NCBI GenBank assembly: GCA_038503035.1
Contig: JAVSML010001165.1
Coordinates: 248,001 to 312,000 of the forward strand
Direction of reading: 5' to 3'
Source: Crocodylus rhombifer
Taxonomy: Eukaryota; Chordata; Crocodylia; Crocodylidae
Length of the DNA: 64,000 nucleotides
The notes below the pieces were generated by a model, which worked only from the letters and a program-made list of their open reading frames with translations, was not told the DNA's origin and made no database searches. Made by a program: the position numbers and the translations under genes. Shown piece after piece: positions 34,001-43,226 of the stretch (its first letter is position 1; each line of letters begins with the position of its first letter).

Positions 34001-36024
34001 AGAAGGCACTTTTGCACTCATCTGTTCTGTGAAGCTTCAGGCCTCTGGTTCAAATGCTTGGTGTTCTAACTTACAGGTTCTGGAAACTGTCACATAATAA
34101 TCACTACAGCATATAGCCATGACTATGCCCGCTTCTCTTTGGCACAACCCTGACAAACATTGTAACCCAGGTATCAGGACAGCATGGGGCTGAACAATTC
34201 TGTGTTGTCAGCATTATTTTTCAATCCAACCTTAATCTCAAGCAATGCCACCATAGCTGGATTTGTGGAGTATATGCCAGTAAACTGTCATGAAAATAGT
34301 GAATCATGCTATGAGATGCTTAGTAGCCAGTTTCTTTTAAAAGACACACCTAAACTACTGTAAAAAAACTTCCTCTCCAAAGTAAAGACACTGTCTTGAT
34401 CAGCTACGGTGATGTGAAATAGCTAATTATACCCCTCCCTAGAAAAAGAGCAAGAACAACTATCCCTGGATACTAGGGAGTGATATTTTACTTTTAAAAG
34501 AAGCAGCGTCTACTCCTAAAAAGTACAAATAATTTATATTCGTTATCTTGTGCCAGCCTGTTGTATCTTTAAGGGATGCTTCCTTAAAATTATTGCAAAA
34601 CAACCTGAGCTGAGACAATAAACAGTTGATCCTTTAAAACGACTGATTACTCAGCCTAACATATTTACAGAGCTCCTGCCTTTCCCTAGGAAGAATTAAG
34701 AAACAATTCAGAGAGCAGCATAATAGGCAGAATAGCTGCATAGTAGGAATCCTCCTTTCTGGGAGAGAAGTCTCTGCTTGGCTGAGAAGCCATGTTGTTG
34801 GTACATGGCCCCCCCGGGTTGTGCGCACACCCTGCTGAGTTACCTGCCTCTTCGGCAGGAAGGGGAGGGTGAGCCGCCAACAGGAGGAGTGGCCCCTGGG
34901 CTGCAGGGGGGACTGGTACTTCCCTCCATGGCAGCTGCCCACAGGCACCTGGATCAGGCAGTCCTGAGGGGAACTGCAGCCATGGAGGGAAGCACCGGGC
35001 CCCCGCACAGCTCAGGGGAGGAAAGGTGAGGCTTGCTGCTTTTCTTGGGCACAGCTTCTTTCCCGAGCCACTGCCAGGATGCCTGAAGGGCTTCCTGCAG
35101 AGACGTGCAGCTGCACAGAGCCCAGTGCTTCGCTCTGTGGATGTAGGGGCAGCAAATTAAAATTCTTCAAAGGAGTTTTAGTTTCCTGCACCCCAAGTCA
35201 TTTAAGGCATATTACACTGCTGAATTTCCTACAGTGGCTGGAATTAATGTATAATACACCACTGAGGCATGCAAACACTGACACCATTGAAGTGGTGCAA
35301 AAGCATTTAGCCCGCTTCAAACTGTTCCACACACACGCCTCTCATTTTGTCTACACATGGCCTTAGGTGCCATATCAATGGTCTCATACTAAGTGGCAGA
35401 GCTGGGGACAGAATTCGGTAATCCCAGCTCCCAAAGCAATTTCCAGTCAAAGGCAAGAGTCTAGGGCTACTTGACTAGCACTAAAATAGTTTTTTTTTTT
35501 TTCATGCTGTACTATAGGCAAGACATAACTACTGTCTGCACAATTGTAGTTGAACTTTCATTTCTACCAAGGAGAACTTCTACAATCTTTTCTCCTGTGC
35601 CAGAAGAAGGGTAGTTGTGCCCCAAAGCTTGCAATTAAAGAATTCTTTTTTGCAAAAATCTAGCTTGTCTAAAAAAAGATATCACCTCTACCACGAGTTC
35701 CAATTCCTTTTGCCTCTAGACCAATATGGCTACAATCTGGACACCTGAATGCTGGACCAAGGCATTTTTTTAAAGATATACAGTGCTGGACACTCTCAAA
35801 AATGTGGAACTACTAATAATGGGGACTGTCCTTTAAAAAAGAGGAGAAAATTACATCACTTACAACATTCATAAAACATTCTGGATCCATCCTCTTCCTT
35901 TTTAAGATTTCTTCTGAATTCATTGGGGTTGGTGTTTGAAATTCTTCAGAAAATGAAATTCCTTGGAACCAAACCAATGCTGTGAATATCCACATCCTGG
36001 GCCCGTGTGAAGCAAGGAATGTCT
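18791..36024 (-). CDS. LIPM-like: Acid lipase family gene, lipase member M-like (spliced)
   Basis: This is a secreted/lysosomal-type triacylglycerol or cholesteryl ester lipase of the LIPA/LIPF/LIPM family (alpha/beta hydrolase). Coding exons on the minus strand are 35864-35995, 33733-33847, 30662-30860, 28095-28204, 27279-27415, 24967-25107, 21966-22037 and 18791-19024. All have AG acceptors, GT donors and agreeing phases. Together they give 379 residues without the usual eighth exon, and about 403 with it. Motifs in order: signal peptide [55 protein letters not shown]; nucleophile GHSQG; Asp in NGGHD; His in EWDHLDF. Wording such as LLGDA and KHKTL points to LIPM rather than LIPF. Oddities are HP instead of HG at the oxyanion loop and no recognisable exon 8. 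The outer coordinate includes 29 nt of 5' untranslated sequence. It is probably functional or only recently weakened. Confidence 0.88.
20514..21028. mobile_element. hAT non-autonomous element, family 4
   Basis: A perfect 8-bp TSD ttgtaaag lies at 20506-20513 and 21029-21036. The termini are TAGTGGTGGTCC and, inverted, AAGAGGTGGCCAG. It lies in the last intron stretch of the lipase gene. Its ORFs (20551-20805, 20690-21034) follow the repeat and are not genes. Confidence 0.85.
21300..21715 (+). mobile_element. CR1 LINE 3' fragment
   Basis: Plus-sense CR1 3' untranslated sequence: 'gggaggttgtgaaataacca' near 21594, then 'gatgaccttctgaggtccctt' near 21666 and an ATTCTATAG tail at about 21702. 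It is intronic in the lipase gene. Confidence 0.8.
21966..22037 (-). CDS. LIPM-like: Lipase exon 7
   Basis: 72 nt, too short for a standard ORF list. The acceptor is TTTTAG before 22037 and the donor GTATTA after 21966. It encodes [18 protein letters not shown] and LLHWRQ, the family's [20 protein letters not shown] motif, phase 0 at both ends. Confidence 0.92.
22178..22919. mobile_element. hAT non-autonomous element, family 1
   Basis: Starts TAGGGGTGTGCAAAGC and ends ACATAGCCCTA. TSD gtacctgt (22170-22177) and gtacctac (22920-22927), 6 of 8 matching. It is intronic in the lipase gene. The GC-rich centre gives spurious open frames. Confidence 0.85.
22928..24960. other. Lipase intron 6, no exon seen
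   Basis: AT-rich intronic DNA with a GTTT microsatellite near 23440-23455 and a GC-rich purine patch at 23760-23960, built of repeated 'acaggggac' and 'gcaggggcaggcac' motifs. At 24345-24560, 'gggcatgtctacacatac' resembles a DNA-transposon terminus, but I found no partner or TSD. Confidence 0.5.
24967..25107 (-). CDS. LIPM-like: Lipase exon 6 (lid region)
   Basis: 141 nt, phase 0 both ends, acceptor TTTTTAG, donor GTAAGT. It encodes [16 protein letters not shown] and [15 protein letters not shown]. The two cysteines match the conserved disulfide pair of the lid/cap region. It is 6 nt shorter than the 147 nt I recall for human LIPA. Confidence 0.88.
25663..26606. mobile_element. hAT non-autonomous element, family 2 (CAGGGGTNGGCAAC termini)
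   Basis: TSD tcttagat (25655-25662) and ccttagat (26607-26614). The left end is CAGGGCTAGGCAACG and the right end, inverted, CAGGGGTTGGCAACC. The interior repeats 'cagctgtttg(c/g)agcc' modules in both orientations, which makes large overlapping open frames. A second, inverted family member is at 41370-44513. It is intronic in the lipase gene. Confidence 0.88.
27279..27415 (-). CDS. LIPM-like: Lipase exon 5
   Basis: 137 nt. The acceptor TTCTCAG precedes 27415 and the donor GTATGT follows 27279. It encodes [20 protein letters not shown] and [12 protein letters not shown], typical of the region after the nucleophile. It ends in phase 0 with ESFIK. Confidence 0.92.
28095..28204 (-). CDS. LIPM-like: Lipase exon 4 (nucleophile elbow)
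   Basis: 110 nt with acceptor CCCATAG and donor GTATGT. It encodes [13 protein letters not shown], then [17 protein letters not shown]. The nucleophilic serine codon TCA is at 28113-28111. Phases 2 in and 1 out agree with its neighbours. Confidence 0.93.
28307..30074. repeat. Large inverted repeat with hAT-like core and palindromic GC-rich units
   Basis: About 28978-29103 is the inverted copy of 29945-30074; for example 'gtatttgctgtatgcagcag' and 'tttgacacaaact' occur in both arms. Between them, 29104-29943 begins TAGGGCTGTGCAAAAT and ends ACACAGTCCTA, with long inverted GTTTTGAAG/CTTCAAAAC-type ends. A further left-end copy starts at about 28309 (TAGGGCTATGCGAAAC). The GC-rich middle holds roughly ten units in which CAGATCC…CCCGCAC is mirrored by GTG(G/C)GG…GGATCTG. 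It lies in lipase intron 3, and no coding role is seen. Confidence 0.65.
30662..30860 (-). CDS. LIPM-like: Lipase exon 3 (HG/HP oxyanion loop)
   Basis: 199 nt, the size I recall for the matching LIPA exon. The acceptor is TTTCCAG and the donor GTATAG. It encodes [17 protein letters not shown], then [17 protein letters not shown] and KEFWRF. The proline codon CCT at 30831-30829 sits where the family has glycine (HGLL). All other conserved positions I can judge are kept. Confidence 0.92.
31056..32471. mobile_element. hAT non-autonomous element, family 1 (long variant)
   Basis: The left end is TAGTACTGTGCAAAG and the right end TTTGCACAGGCCTA plus three bases. TSD tgcagtct (31048-31055) and tccagtct (32472-32479), 7 of 8. 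Subterminal GATTTGG/GATTCGG runs are inverted between ends. The GC-rich interior is 1 kb or more. It sits in lipase intron 2. Confidence 0.8.
33260..33530. repeat. Two degenerate tandem units of about 105 bp
   Basis: 'attggtggagaggccaccagg...ggaggatggatgagg...gcttccatcttgattgcaggctgacattt' near 33307 is followed by a second version near 33400 ('attggctgagaggtcccaaag...gaggcagccaccatcttgactgctggcagtcatt'). It is probably the inside of an unidentified transposon. It lies in lipase intron 2. Confidence 0.55.
33733..33847 (-). CDS. LIPM-like: Lipase exon 2
   Basis: 115 nt. The acceptor CTGCAG precedes 33847 and the donor GTAAGA follows 33733. It encodes [16 protein letters not shown] and [14 protein letters not shown], the conserved N-terminal strand region of acid lipases. 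It ends in phase 1 and joins exon 3 to give NKGKRPVV. Confidence 0.9.
34770..35366. mobile_element. Non-autonomous DNA transposon, family 6 (GTGTAGACAAAAC termini), 5'-damaged
   Basis: From 'ttgtgcgcacaccctgctgagttacctgcct' through 'gtcatttaaggc(a/g)(c/t)attacac' to 'cattttgtctacacatggcc' this matches copies at 39936, 44567 and (inverted) 58965. Only the right terminus is intact here. It lies in lipase intron 1. Confidence 0.7.
35575..35745 (+). mobile_element. PLE 3'-tail fragment
   Basis: Contains 'gccagaagaagggtagttgtgccccaaagcttgc' and 'aaaaagatatcacc', the PLE 3' signature in plus sense. It is opposite in orientation to the larger PLE copies of this window. Confidence 0.6.
35864..36024 (-). 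CDS. LIPM-like: Lipase exon with start codon and signal peptide
   Basis: An acceptor lies at 36025-36026 (…TTACAG), which implies a non-coding exon further upstream that I could not locate. ATG is at 35995-35993. The 44 codons encode a hydrophobic signal peptide, then [13 protein letters not shown], the family's short region before the GYP motif. Donor GTAAGT is at 35863-35858, phase 0. An in-frame ATG at 36049 lies upstream of the acceptor and is not used. Confidence 0.85.
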
Positions 36025-37097
36025 CTGTAATTAAGAAGGCGATGAACATATTGTGTGTGCAAATGCTGCTTTATGCAAATGCTGTTACTTTGTTTTAGAA
36101 TGTCAAAGAAATCCTTTCTGCTTCCTTGGGATCGGATAAAAATGAACACCAGCTCAAGGAACAGGTAGCTTGAGCTGAGATCTAGTGAGAGGGATACGAT
36201 GCTGAAGAAGAGTTTATTTTGGGAAAGTGTCAATACCTATGTGTGTATACTTTGCATAGAAAATGGGTCCTCAGATTGTCAGGGTAGTGAGCAGTGTGAT
36301 TCCTTCTCATTGTCCTAGACAACAAAGCACTAAAAAGAACTGCAAATACATTTTTTTTTTCACATTTCTATTGCTCTAAGACAGTGCCCCTTCCTCCTAG
36401 AATGGCCCTATCATATTCACAGTAATGCATGGCTTTGTCAACGAAGGCTATGAAATACATTGTTTTAACTGAATGTAATGTACTGTAATTTGAAAGCCTG
36501 ACAGTTGGGAAAGCAGCCCTGCTGACTGGATTTGGACTACAACTCTCAAGAGTTTCCAGGGGGAACAGTCTTGTAGAACCGTGCTGACTGCATGTAGACT
36601 ACAGTCCCTAGAGATACTGGGTGCAGGGAGACAGAGAGGAAGCAGGAAGAAGTGGCAGATCACAGATTGCAGCCGCAGAACTAAATGCACGGATGGAGAT
36701 TCAAGAGTGACAGAGCTGGGAATGTGGACTGCAGCAGTGGGACTCAGATGCAAAGGCATGTGCAGATGGCAACTTAGTGCTCTGGCAACCAGAGGTTGGT
36801 TCGGAAAACCTCCAACATGCGGGAAGGTTTAAGGGTTCTTGAGTGTACGTACCACAGCAGTAGTGCTCACTACTTGTTACCTGTTCTTGAGTTAATTCAC
36901 CACGTGTTACTGCTTATTACCTGTTACCTAGCACTTAACTGTATGTACTTTAATGTTAATGTTTATTTACCTGCACCTGTTCCTTTCTCCTCAGCACATT
37001 GCCTTGTGCCACTATCCCCTAGCATTTTCTATATAAAAAATGGGAACTTCCCTTTTCATCTTCCTGTGTCAGTTCCTGGGGTTGTGGGGTTTGGTAC
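36025..37097. other. 5' flank of the lipase gene
   Basis: No coding exon is recognised. Stretches at 36025-36240 and 37340-37400 align with the flank of lipase copy B (57860-58260 and 58440-58500), for example 'atttt(g)ggaaa(a)gtgtca' followed by a Thr-rich stretch. The open frames at 36448-36832 look random. A non-coding first exon and promoter should be near here, but I cannot place them. Confidence 0.5.
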
Positions 37098-37105
37098 AAC
37101 TAGAC

Positions 37106-37320
37106 AAGTAGTTTTCAACCTTATTTCATTTGTGGACCCCTAAAAAAATGTGGATGGAAGTGTGGACCCCTTTGGGAAGTTCAAGTGGACATATAGACCC
37201 CTTGAATTGTAAGTGTGGGTATTCGCAGACTTCTCATTGATCATAGTCATCTTTCACTGACCCCTTAGACATAGTCTGCAGACCCCCCAGGGTCCACAGA
37301 CCATAGGTTGAAAACCACGG
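37106..37320. mobile_element. Short hAT (MITE-like), family 5
   Basis: 215 bp. The ends AAGTAGTTTTCAACCT and aggttgaaaaccacgg are inverted. TSD aactagac (37098-37105) and agctagac (37321-37328). The inside repeats 'gtggacccct', which is common in hAT-derived MITEs with GTGGTTTTCAACC ends. Confidence 0.88.
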
Positions 37321-37389
37321 AGCTAGACTATATGATCATTCTTTCTTGCGCTGACAGATCACAGAGAAGCTTTCTTGTGTATGAGTGAT

Positions 37390-38480
37390 ACTAATGAAAA
37401 TGGTATATAAACACCAAGATGAAACAAACAAGAGACTCACTTGGAAATCCACATTACTTTTCAGAGAATTCACTGAGCAAGATTGTCTGTATTATCAAGA
37501 ACATCATCTTTGCTTGACTCAGAAATGAGCTTTAATAGAAACACTAAAGCCTGGTTATAACTGAATTTATTCTTTCTGAAAGATATCAGATTGGAAGACC
37601 AGACTGGCAGACTATAGTAGTAAAATAAAAAAATAAAAAAGCAGGATTTGTCACTTGAATAAGCAGCCTCTAGTGCAGATAAGACATATCATATACCACA
37701 ATGACTGGTGAATTACTGCAACTCCCAGCTTATTGACTGTTATTAATACAGATTTTTGCATCAGGTTGTTAAAATTCCTTCAATCTTTCCTAGAATACTC
37801 TTAAAGGATTAGCCTGTGACAATTCCTATTTTTTGCATAATGGTTTGAAAATCATTGTCAAAATTGAAATAGTTGATCAATACAACTTTTTGTAGAATAT
37901 TTTCCTATTGGTCAAAAAGTCATTTTCCACTGATAAAAGAATAGAAGGAGAATGTTTGACCTGCTCTCACATCCAACAGTTTCAGTGCTGCCAACCTCAA
38001 TCATTCAGAAATAATTCTATCACAGCTACATAGATACTTTAGCAGCCTAAAGCACCATCAGAGGAGTACTAGCCACCATTTCACAACCTCATGACTGATG
38101 ACTTCCCTAATCCATTAGGTTATTTCCCTACTAATCAGTATTGGACATGCTGACCCTCTGTTCAGAACAGTGTTCCCTACTTCTGTCACTTGTACAAATA
38201 GACTTGTATCAAATCATATATACCATTTTGCAGTGTAGATGAACCTTAGCTATTTGAGGATTTTTAATCATCATATGGAAAAAGGACAGAAGAGTGGAGA
38301 AAGAATACCTCTTCATTCTCTCTCAGCCTTTGCAAGCTCATTCTCTCTCAGCCTTTTCAAGCAAGTCTTTTATTCACACATATACTTTTTCCCCCACAGA
38401 ACCTTCTTAGCAATCCGAAAGGTACAGGCAACCTCTAAAGGAATAATAATAATAAGATTATAAATGAAATAGGAATTATA
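37390..38480. repeat. Diverged third copy of X-like flank (X3)
   Basis: 'ggacatgctgaccctctgttcagaacag' (about 38143) parallels 'cttgctgatcctctgttcagtacag' (4000 and 62883), and 'cattctctctcagccttttcaagcaa' (about 38338) parallels 63048. It is much more diverged than X1 versus X2. It supports the idea that each lipase copy carries an X block upstream. Confidence 0.5.
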
Positions 38481-38960
38481 CATTCACTGAAGGTTTTCTT
38501 TTTTATAGACAGACACCAAAAGAAAGATATATATTATGAAGTAACACACACTCACGTATTACTTCAGTTGTCTTGGCCTTCGCTTCTGTTTGTTGTTCTC
38601 AGGCTAAATGTACCAGTTGACTGACTCACCATGCAAACTGGTATAAGCTTATCACAAGTAATTAAAAGGAACCAACTACTTAAGTGTAGCAGTATGCATT
38701 ACCATGTGTTGCCAGCATGCACAGCAGAGCATGCCCATACTCCTACTGGATAATAACATAAAAGTAAACACAAAATATACAGAAAATCTTTCTTTCCAAT
38801 GCTTCTATTAAAAATAAAACTATCTGCTCTTTGTTATCTCTTCTTCTGTGACTGTCTGCTTCAAAACCTGCTTGGGGTTCCTGGAGAATTTGTTTTCATA
38901 ATTTTTTAGTTTAATAGTTATCTGAATAATCCTCATAGATTTTACAAACGTTTAGTAAGA
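38481..38960. other. No gene seen; AT-rich DNA
   Basis: AT-rich sequence between X3 and the PLE. No exon, RNA gene or repeat boundary was recognised. Confidence 0.4.
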
Positions 38961-38964
38961 AGTG

Positions 38965-39495
38965 ATCTAGGCAGACAAGGTTCTTTGGATGAATCTGATA
39001 TCTTTTATTAGACCAATTTAAATAGTTGGAAAATAATTTTTAAGCAAGCTTTTGGGTTCAAAAGCCCTTTGTCAGGCTGAGGAAGTTTCAGCAGTTGGTG
39101 TGTGCTCTTCCTGGATGGAATGAAAAGTAAAGAAGCCAGAGGCTGGGCTGGTCTGCAAGCAAGACAGGCAGTCAGCGAAGATGTAGATAGAGGAGTCAAT
39201 GGGTGAGAGACAGGCTGGGTGCGGGGGAGAGAAGGGGGATGAATAGTGGAGAGGTACCTGGGGATGTCAGGCAGGTTATAATGTGTCCTAAATCCAATGT
39301 CTATATCTAGTCCATGATCTTTAGTATCCCAAAAGTTGGTGAAGTGGAGTTCATTGGCTCATCTCTGGGAAGTGTTTTGTACGTTTCCTTTGAGGATTAG
39401 GACTGAGAGATTGGAGACAGAGTGGTTTTCTTGTGAGAAATGTGCCCAATTACCTGTGGGGGCACCAACACGGCTACAACCTACACCCCTGTAGT
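38965..39495 (-). mobile_element. Penelope-like element, 3' fragment
   Basis: Minus-sense PLE tail (gatatcttttattagacca, gcaagcttttgggttcaaaagcccttt in plus) followed by the low-complexity zone and a piece of GIY-YIG-proximal sequence at 39360-39440. It is similar in order to 46795-47404. Confidence 0.7.
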
Positions 39496-39935
39496 AAGAA
39501 GTGATAAGGTCTAATAAAATCAAGCAACAGCTGATGCTGTCTAAGAAGCCCACATAAAATTATCTTTTTGAAAGTATCCTATGGAAACAAGTACTCAATT
39601 AAGCAAATACAGAAAGGTAAAAAGTTGGCCCCATTTGACCAAGAATGTAAAGGGTAAAAAACTCCAAGCAACTTCAGTGGGGCTAGGATTTCACACATGG
39701 TAGTAAGAAAATAATGTACAGAAATGGTTTTTGAAGGGACCATGCAAATCTATAATTTAGAACTTTTTAGATCTGAGTGTAGTAAGAATCAGCCATTATT
39801 TTAAGTAACCAAGTATTCACAGAAGGACTATTGGGATTATGGTACTGAACCCAAGTGGGAGGTCTTGCAGCTGTCAGGAGAGAGAGAGAGAGAACAGTTC
39901 ATTGAACAATTCCTGGAGCAGAGACTGGGCACTTG

Positions 39936-41240
39936 GGGTGTGTGTAGATGAAACGGGGACCCTACATTGAAACGGTGGGTTTTTAATTTAGGGCGAAGTA
40001 AACCACCATGTTGTGCACACACCCTGGATCTACCTGCCTCTCCAGCAGTGGGGAGGAGAGGGCAACCTGCCGGTTGGCCGAACAGTCCCTGGGCTGTGGG
40101 GGTGGGGGCCTGGTGCTTCCCTTTTCAGCAGTGGCAGTCCCCCCAGGTGGCACCTGCTTGCAGGCACCTGGCTCAGGTGGTCCTGGGGGGCACTGCAGCT
40201 GCCAAGGAAAGCACCAGCCCCACACGCAGCTTAGGCAGGTTCTGGGGTGGTGGGAAGGGGAAATCAGGCTCACTGCTTTTCTTGGGTGGAGCCTGCCTTC
40301 CTGGGCTGCTGCCAGACTGCCTGCAGGGCTTCCTGCAGAGCTGCATGGAGCCTGGTGCTTCATGCCACAGCAGTAGGGGCAGCAAACTAAAACTCCTCAG
40401 AGGAATTTTAATTTGCTGCTTCCCAATGTTGAATTAAAAAAATCGTGGTTCGTTTCTCGGGAGGTGGAAAAAAACTTTCAGCTACAGACACACTTTATTA
40501 GCAACACAAAAGGTATATATTTGCAAATAGGGTCAGAGGGAGAAGACAAAAGATCAAATCCCTCTGCCCCCGAGCACAATCATTAGCAGGCTTTTATCCC
40601 CTCTCTCCTGACCACGTGTGTAGAAGGAGGAATTTTTACAACTCATTTCCGGTTCATACAAACATATATGTAAACATGTCGCTTCATACGTCCCATGTGC
40701 ATTATAATTAACTACTTAAGTATGCGGGGCGGGTAGGCTTAATATGCATTAGGTTATCACGCGTGCGTAGACGGGACCCAAGGTTACTCAAGGTTCAACC
40801 TGAAGGCAAAAATGGCATTTGCTCTTATCTTAGTCTAGGAATGTGGGGGTCATGAAAGAAAGTGTGATTTAGTGTAACAAAGAGATAGTAAATTTGCAGG
40901 ACAGAGAGGGAGTGATACCTTAGTACAAAGGGCCTTTGGTGGTTTTTCCCTTCAATTTCCAACCCCCCCTTCCCTCTCCCATTAAGGAGACAAGGAGGGG
41001 TAGCAGCTGTGTTTTTTTTTTTTTTTTTTCCTAAATCTGCTATTGATAATGCATTTTTAATAATATTTCTAACACCAAGTCATTTAAGGCACATTACACC
41101 ACTGAATTTCCTACAGTGACTGTAATAAATGTGGAATACACTGCTGATGCGTGCAAACACCAACACCATTAAAGTGGTGCAAAAGCTTTTAGCCCACTTT
41201 AAAGTGTCGTGCACGCATGCCTTTGACTCCCCTCTCCCAG
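39936..41240. mobile_element. DNA transposon, family 6, split by a solo LTR
   Basis: The left end is GTGTGTAGATGAAACGGGGACC. The body matches the sister at 44567. The sequence breaks at 40426 and resumes at 41075 ('ccaagtcatttaaggcacatt'). The right end near 41220 is worn. Interior open frames (39967-40437 and others) occur in all copies at low complexity and are not supported as genes. Confidence 0.75.
40427..41074 (-). mobile_element. Solo LTR of an endogenous retrovirus-like element, 4-bp TSD
   Basis: 648 bp with TG/CA ends in minus sense (start TGTTAGAAAT at 41074). TSD ccaa (40423-40426 and 41075-41078). The sister DNA transposon at about 45070 shows the uninterrupted site. A related LTR in plus orientation is at 42596-43149; both share 'acttaagtagttaattataat' in LTR sense. 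The 4-bp TSD fits class I (gamma-like) retroviral integration. No internal genes are present. Confidence 0.8.
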
Positions 41241-42595
41241 GTGAGGGCCCAAACCACTAGTCTACAGAGCCAAGCTCTTATTTACTCTATCTTGACCAAT
41301 GAAGCTTTAATTTTTTTTCTGTGAAGTGATCTATCTTCAGTAGGGCAGGCTGAGAATAATACTCTAGAAGAGGAGTCGGCAACCCCCAGCACGTGTGCCA
41401 AGCATGGCACGTGAGGCCATTTTGCTTGGCATGCCACCGCCATGCAAACTGGCTATGGGTGACTGCTCCCAGCAGGTTGTGAAGCTACAAGCCCTGCTGC
41501 AAGCAGCCTGGGCTCCATGGTTGGCAAGTGCTACTCAGAGCTAGGGCTGGCTGCAAACAGCTGCACTGGGTTTTGGCATCAGCTCTGTACTAGTGTGTGC
41601 ATGTGCACCTCAGAGTGTATGGTGGGGAGGGGCCTGAGGCAGCGTAACCCCAGTCTCTTCCCCATTGCTGGCACAGAGCTGATGACTAGGCTCTGGAGCC
41701 CAACACAGCTGTTTGTAGCCAGCCTGGGCTGTGGGCAGCTGCAGCAAGCAGTGAGCAGGCTGCAAACAGCTGTGCCAGGCTAGAGCACAGCTCCAGCATC
41801 AGCTCTATGCTGGTGGTGATTGCACGTGTACTTTGGAGCGGACAGCAGGAGGGCTGCACTGCCTCAGGACCAGGCCCTATCCCCGTTGCCAGCTCTGACG
41901 TGCGCATGCAGTTGCCATCAGCATGGAGCTGTGGAGCCCAGTGCAGCTGTTTGCAGTCTGCCTGCTGCTTGCTGCAGCTGCTCACAGCCCAGGGCTGGCT
42001 ACAAACAGCTGTGCCAGGCTCCAGAGCCCAGTCATCAGCTCTGTGCTGGCACTGGAACAGAGGCTGGGGTTGCACTGACTCAGCCCCTCCTCCCCACTAT
42101 CTGCTCTGAGGCATGCCTAAATACTGGTACAGAGCTGATGCCAGAGCCTGGTGCAGCTGTTTGCAGCCTTCTGGGTGCAGTCAGCCCCAGCTCTGTGTAG
42201 CTGCTGCCAACCACAGCCCAGGCTGCTTGCAGCAGCGCTTGCAGCTGAGCCCACCTGACTCCTGCCTGCTCCAAGCCCAGTGCTGGCTTAGCCCCCACAC
42301 TGGGATGAGGCTGGCACTGCCCCTTGCTAGAAGCACCACACCTTTGCAGGCTTAGCTGTGTGGAGTGGGTGAATGGTTTGGCTGATGGGCAAGCCCTGGG
42401 CTTGGGTCTCAGTCACCTATGCTGCACCCTGGGGACCTGGCTCCCCAGGGAAGCACAGGGGCTCCGGTGGGCCCAGGGTATTGTTGGGCTGGATTTTGTC
42501 TGGGGGCCCAGCAGCCTGGCTCTGTGAGCCCACCCATCTGGTTCTGTGTGTTTGTCTGCCTCTGGTTTTGTGTGTCCACGTTAGAAATGGAGTGT

Positions 42596-43149
42596 TGTTA
42601 GAAATGCACAGTTTGCATCTCGTACCTGATAAGAAAAAAACACTGCCAAGGACTTTTTTCTTGGCCAGCCTTGCCACAGTTCTTCTCATGCTAAATCACA
42701 CTCTCCCCCAGCCTCCCCCTAGCTTTTCTCATGCAGATTACAGAAGCTGGAATTCAACTGACTGTGTCCTTGAAAGGGGGGGGGGATTTAAACTCTTGGT
42801 GACCTAAAGAACTTTCTGAGCATGCGCAATTAGCTGATGCATATTTACTTCTCTGCCCTGCATACTTAAGTAGTTAATTATAATGTACATGCGATGGATG
42901 TAGTAATGTAACCACACACAAGTTTGTATGAAACGGAAATGAGCTGTAAGAGTTCCTGTTTCTGCACACATGCCCAGGAGGGAAAGGATAAATACCAGCT
43001 GAAAAATTCCTCAGGGGTTCGGAGTAATCTGAGTCTTTGACTCTGCTCTGACCCTATTTGCAAATACACCTTTTGTGCTGCTAATAAGTGTGTGTCTGAG
43101 ATTCTTTGCGAGCCTCCAAAGAAACGAACCGCTTTTTGCATCACACACA
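42596..43149 (+). mobile_element. Solo LTR, same family as 40427-41074
   Basis: Starts TGTTAGAAATGCACAG and shares with the minus-strand LTR the central 'catacttaagtagttaattataat', 'acctattt(g)caaata' and terminal 'gaaacgaacc' stretches. The right edge (CA) is ambiguous within a CACACA run at 43141-43149. A TSD of about 4 bp (gtgt/tgtg) is therefore uncertain. Confidence 0.7.
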
Positions 43150-43226
43150 TGTGTCCGGTTCTGAATATTTGTGTGCATGTGTCTGTTCTGGGTGTGTTCT
43201 GGTTCTCTGTGTGCACATGTGGTTCT

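Noticed and set aside
39967..40437. 156-residue open frame
   Set aside because: It is part of the family-6 transposon; sister copies have stops and shifted frames at the same place.
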